A DNA stretch of 64,000 nt from Irpex lacteus (Eukaryota > Basidiomycota > Agaricomycetes > Polyporales > Irpicaceae), in assembly GCA_001986395.2 (NCBI GenBank), contig MQVO02000009.1, positions 744,001-808,000 of the forward strand. Reading direction: 5' to 3'. Numbering within the stretch: the stretch's first letter is position 1; each line of letters begins with the position of its first letter. Positions 60,839 to 64,000 of the stretch are shown one piece after another. The translations under genes and the position numbers were made by a program. The notes below the pieces were generated by a model. The model did no database searches. It had not been told where the DNA came from and saw only the letters and a list, made by a program, of their open reading frames with translations.

Positions 60839-63800
60839 ATGTGCTATACCGATAATAGTGCAGACCATGCAGAAGTCTTTCTCAACGCGCAGTTGAGTTC
60901 GCTATGGGAAAACGCTACAGCCTGCTTGAAGAAACTCGATCCTCAGCACCGACTGGATGCGACTCCGAACCGTATGTACAGTCCGTGCTGTTATGGATCT
61001 ATTCCCCTTTTGACTGAGGTATGGCCTAGGCTATTCTGTCGCTCTGGCGAAGTATGTCGCAGGGAGGCCTCGCCCGGGAACTTCGTGGCCCCAGGACTTC
61101 CAAGCGACATTTAACAAACCCTCGCTACGGTTTGTCTGCAACCACGACGTCATTCTGCGACTCACAATCGTGGAAGGCCAGTACACTATCTCTTCTCCAG
61201 AGAATGGCAGGTCGACTCCTGTCGCTGGAAGAGCGTGAGTAGCCTCAGCTTGAGGTGATAGCTACTTACGGATTGAGTTACTTCAGCGGACGGTACAAAA
61301 CATTGAAGGAGGTTGAAGTGCACTTTCGCATTCCTTTCCAGCGATCGGGCATTCAAGGCGGGCTGTCGATGGTTGGCGCGCGACATGACGGTGTCATATT
61401 ACTATCACTTGATTTCACAGGTAAGACAGAACCTATCTTTGTTTTGTCCGTGCTGTTGACTTTCAATCCCTACACAGCGCCTCGGCTGCATTATATTTGT
61501 CCGTCAGTGGAAGAATGTGACCGAGAAACCGTAACACAGCAACTCAAGGGCTATCTGAAACTCCTACAACGCGCGGGGCATCATATTCTGTTCTCCCTGC
61601 CCGAATTCAACGATGCCGGTTTACACTACACCGTTGATTTCTCTTTAGCCGTAGAGAAATTCACCGGCGTCGATACGGTCCTGGGTGTACCGACCAAGAA
61701 GATCAACGATTTCCTGGCTGCAGCATGGCTCAATGCTGTCATACTTTCGGGGACGTCCGGCGAACCCTCTGCCACTGGCATCGGCCTTGCTCTAGCCGAG
61801 TATCGCAGTACCTGGAGCCCTCGTAATTTTGGCATCCACTTCCACATCTCCTTCTCAGCCCCGACTGTGGTGGCTCTTTGCGATCGAGAGGTGCTGATTA
61901 CCTTCAACATACAAACTGTATCCTTTTTTGATGGCGCGCACCTGGGCTCGTGAGTATCTTATACTATCAAGTGAATGTATACTCAACTTTTATTTTCCTA
62001 CATTCTTCACTAGTGATGCTCCACTTCAAACGTTCACCGACTGGAAGTTTTCGTTCTTGTCGACCGTCGAATATGAGCAGAGTCAAGGAGGAGGAAACAT
62101 ATTGCGATTCGTGATTGACCAAGCCAGTGAGCTACCTTCTGTTCGGCTGTCCGATGACTTGTTTGCCTGACGGGGTTGAAATAGACTATCACTATATGGA
62201 ACACTTCTCACAGTTCTCGGGTTATGATGCTGATTGTGATACCCACGACCTTAAGTCTCGCCTCAAAGAATTCTTCGTCACAGAGTACCTCATCCGCATT
62301 GAACGCGAAGAGCTACATACCCTATATGACAGCGACGTCGTATTCTTCTTCCCAGGCGCAGAAGGCGGAGATGAGCTTCGAGACCAAGATGATATAGGAG
62401 ACGATGACAACGATACGGACTCAGAAGGCGACAATCACCCCAAGCGATCGTCAAGAGGGTCAACAGCCAAGATCGTCATACGCGAAGAGGTGTCGACAAC
62501 GAGTGACGTTGGAGTCTTCGATCTCGTCAGTGCGGTATCCCAAGCTGCCGTGAATTTATATTTCCGTTCGAGTTGGGAACAGTCTCGCACAAAGCAGACT
62601 ACGTGGAGCAGCATGGTGACAAAGTGGACACATTCAGAAGTTTTTGAGGCCGAGTTCAAGCCGGTTACCGTTCGACTGCTCAGTAACGAGCGCGCCACCG
62701 TCGTGATACATATGGAGTCTGGATACCTGAAGGTCGGGCAAGACAGCTTCGATAAAGAGTGCGCCTCAACTTGTTCTTCTCTCGCAGAGCAGGAGTTGAC
62801 ACTATGTACACAGCGCGGAACCGCATGTGTTCTCTCACTGGAGATTAGCGTTCGAGGTCCCTCTCGCCAAATGTCGGCATACCGATATCCCTGGCGTGAA
62901 CTCATCTTGGGGGACTAGATTCCAAGAGTCTTTCGCCTACAAGGAGCATGGAAAGGCGAATGACCGGGAGTTCTATCACATCTATGCAAACTTCAAAGGT
63001 ACGCTACATCCTCCCCTCAGCTGCGACTACCGGCGACTCATAGTCCTTGTTATCAAGACGCCGAGTTCGTGCCCACATTCTCTCAATTTACTGGGCTATT
63101 CTCCAGCAGTGTTCAACGGGAGTCAATCATCAAGGTCAAGGCCCTGTTAACCCTCGTCCGCGAACAGTACTTCCCGTTGCTGATGACGGCAGGATACCAT
63201 GTCTTCCATACCATTCCCATCTGGAAAGGCGGGAACGCACAAGTCGGAGCACTTACTGCCTTCCACTTCCGTGTTTCGTCTGAAATAGTCGTCACTCGTA
63301 AAACTCTGAAAGGCCGTTCTCACCACAATGATCCCGTTATCGTTATCGCAGGCGTGACCGCAGGAAGAGCTCTCCCTCAGCTGCGTCTTGACCTCCCTAT
63401 GCACTGGCTCGTCCGACTGGGCAGGATCATGCGCTCCGGTGCTGTCTGCCTCTCCCGTAGTCTTTTCCTCAACCCTAAGGTTATCGAACTTTTCTCCGCT
63501 GTCAACGCCATGACCACCATGGTACCGTTCTTTACCGGACTAAATGGACCAAACTGGGGGTTACGGTTAGTTCCTTGGGCAGAAGACGAGGACCGGAAAC
63601 ACGTTTCTACCAATTTTAAGCTTGAAGATAACACCGGCGTAGATGACGAACTTCGCTATGACTGGCAACACGAGGCACGCTGGACATATGAGCAGTTAGG
63701 GAGTAGCTGGTCATCTCAACAGAAGTATATCGCTTCCTGTAAGCGGTTTTTTCGCTGTATGATCGGGTCCCGACATATTTTTTTCCAGGTCATACAACAA

Positions 63801-64000
63801 ATCGACTGATCATACCAACGACCTACAAGCACGGATCACTCGACATCCAAATTGAGGGTCGTATCGAGTTGCGCACGGGATATGGCATAGATCAACCCAA
63901 TGCATGGATGTGAGTAACGTCTGATATACTGTTTCCCGGGATATTCTCACTCACGGCTCTCCAGCGCACGTGCTGCCGTCAACTGGAGCTCCAATTTGCT
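60839..64000 (+). CDS. Tandem family member 3: multi-module protein of unknown function (cut by window edge)
   Basis: Ten exons fall in the window (60839-60971, 61030-61234, 61287-61420, 61478-61949, 62014-62126, 62185-62758, 62814-62998, 63058-63738, 63789-63909, 63965-64000 and on). Phases run 1,2,1,2,1,2,1,1,2 as in paralog 1. It opens MCYTDNSADHAEVFLNAQ. Signatures: FVCNHDVILRLTI, LLQRAGHHILFSLPEFNDAG, LCDREVLITFNI, VRLLSNERATVVIHM, FSHWRLAFEVPL, LMTAGYHVFHTIPIW and GRSHHNDPVIVIAGV. An Asp/Glu-rich loop (GDDDNDTDSEGDN) is inserted in the second module at the place where paralog 2 changes frame. It is closer to paralog 2 than to paralog 1 by eye. The C-terminus lies beyond 64000, so whether it carries a Ser/Pro tail is unknown. 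Confidence 0.78.

Noticed and set aside
1..64000. CRISPR arrays, operons or other prokaryotic features
   Set aside because: Genes are spliced and eukaryotic; no regularly spaced repeats were seen.

Overview
The window is nuclear DNA of a filamentous basidiomycete, most likely an Agaricomycete. Genes are split by many short introns of about 45-60 nt with GT-AG (rarely GC-AG) borders. Intergenic spacing is moderate, and the conserved proteins (an SH3-carrying DOCK exchange factor, MED27, SKI3, LSM2, cystathionine gamma-synthase) look fungal. Exon borders were worked out by hand. Where a total length is given, exon lengths sum to a multiple of three.

Left part (1-23 kb), mostly housekeeping: QRI7-type mitochondrial tRNA threonylcarbamoyltransferase (+), alpha/beta hydrolase (-), a 2,161-residue DOCK-family GEF (+), Mediator subunit MED27 (-), a LETM1-domain mitochondrial inner membrane protein (+), the TPR protein SKI3 of the Ski complex (-), a possibly degraded chromodomain-like gene (+), and a low-complexity, probably nuclear protein (-).

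Middle (23-49 kb): gene-poor stretches around a small dsRNA-binding-fold protein, a single-pass membrane protein and a long Cys-based protein phosphatase. Then come a tRNA-Leu locus with one intact gene lying between the two halves of another, a Ten1-like OB-fold protein, and a repeat region at 34.6-39.1 kb in which a 989 bp inverted-repeat element sits inside one arm of a larger inverted repeat. An ABM-like protein, a WDR83/MORG1 WD40 protein, LSM2, an F-box/WD-like protein and cystathionine gamma-synthase follow.

Right part (49.4-64 kb): three tandem, same-strand paralogs (1,186 aa; 994 aa; the third cut by the window edge) of a large family I do not recognise. All three share the same intron positions and phases and each has a TATA-like box 50-110 bp upstream of its ATG. 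Within each protein the same two sequence signatures recur about every 200 residues, and the intron phases recur with them, so the gene seems to have grown by duplicating exon pairs bounded by phase-1 introns. This cluster is the best candidate for an undescribed system here.
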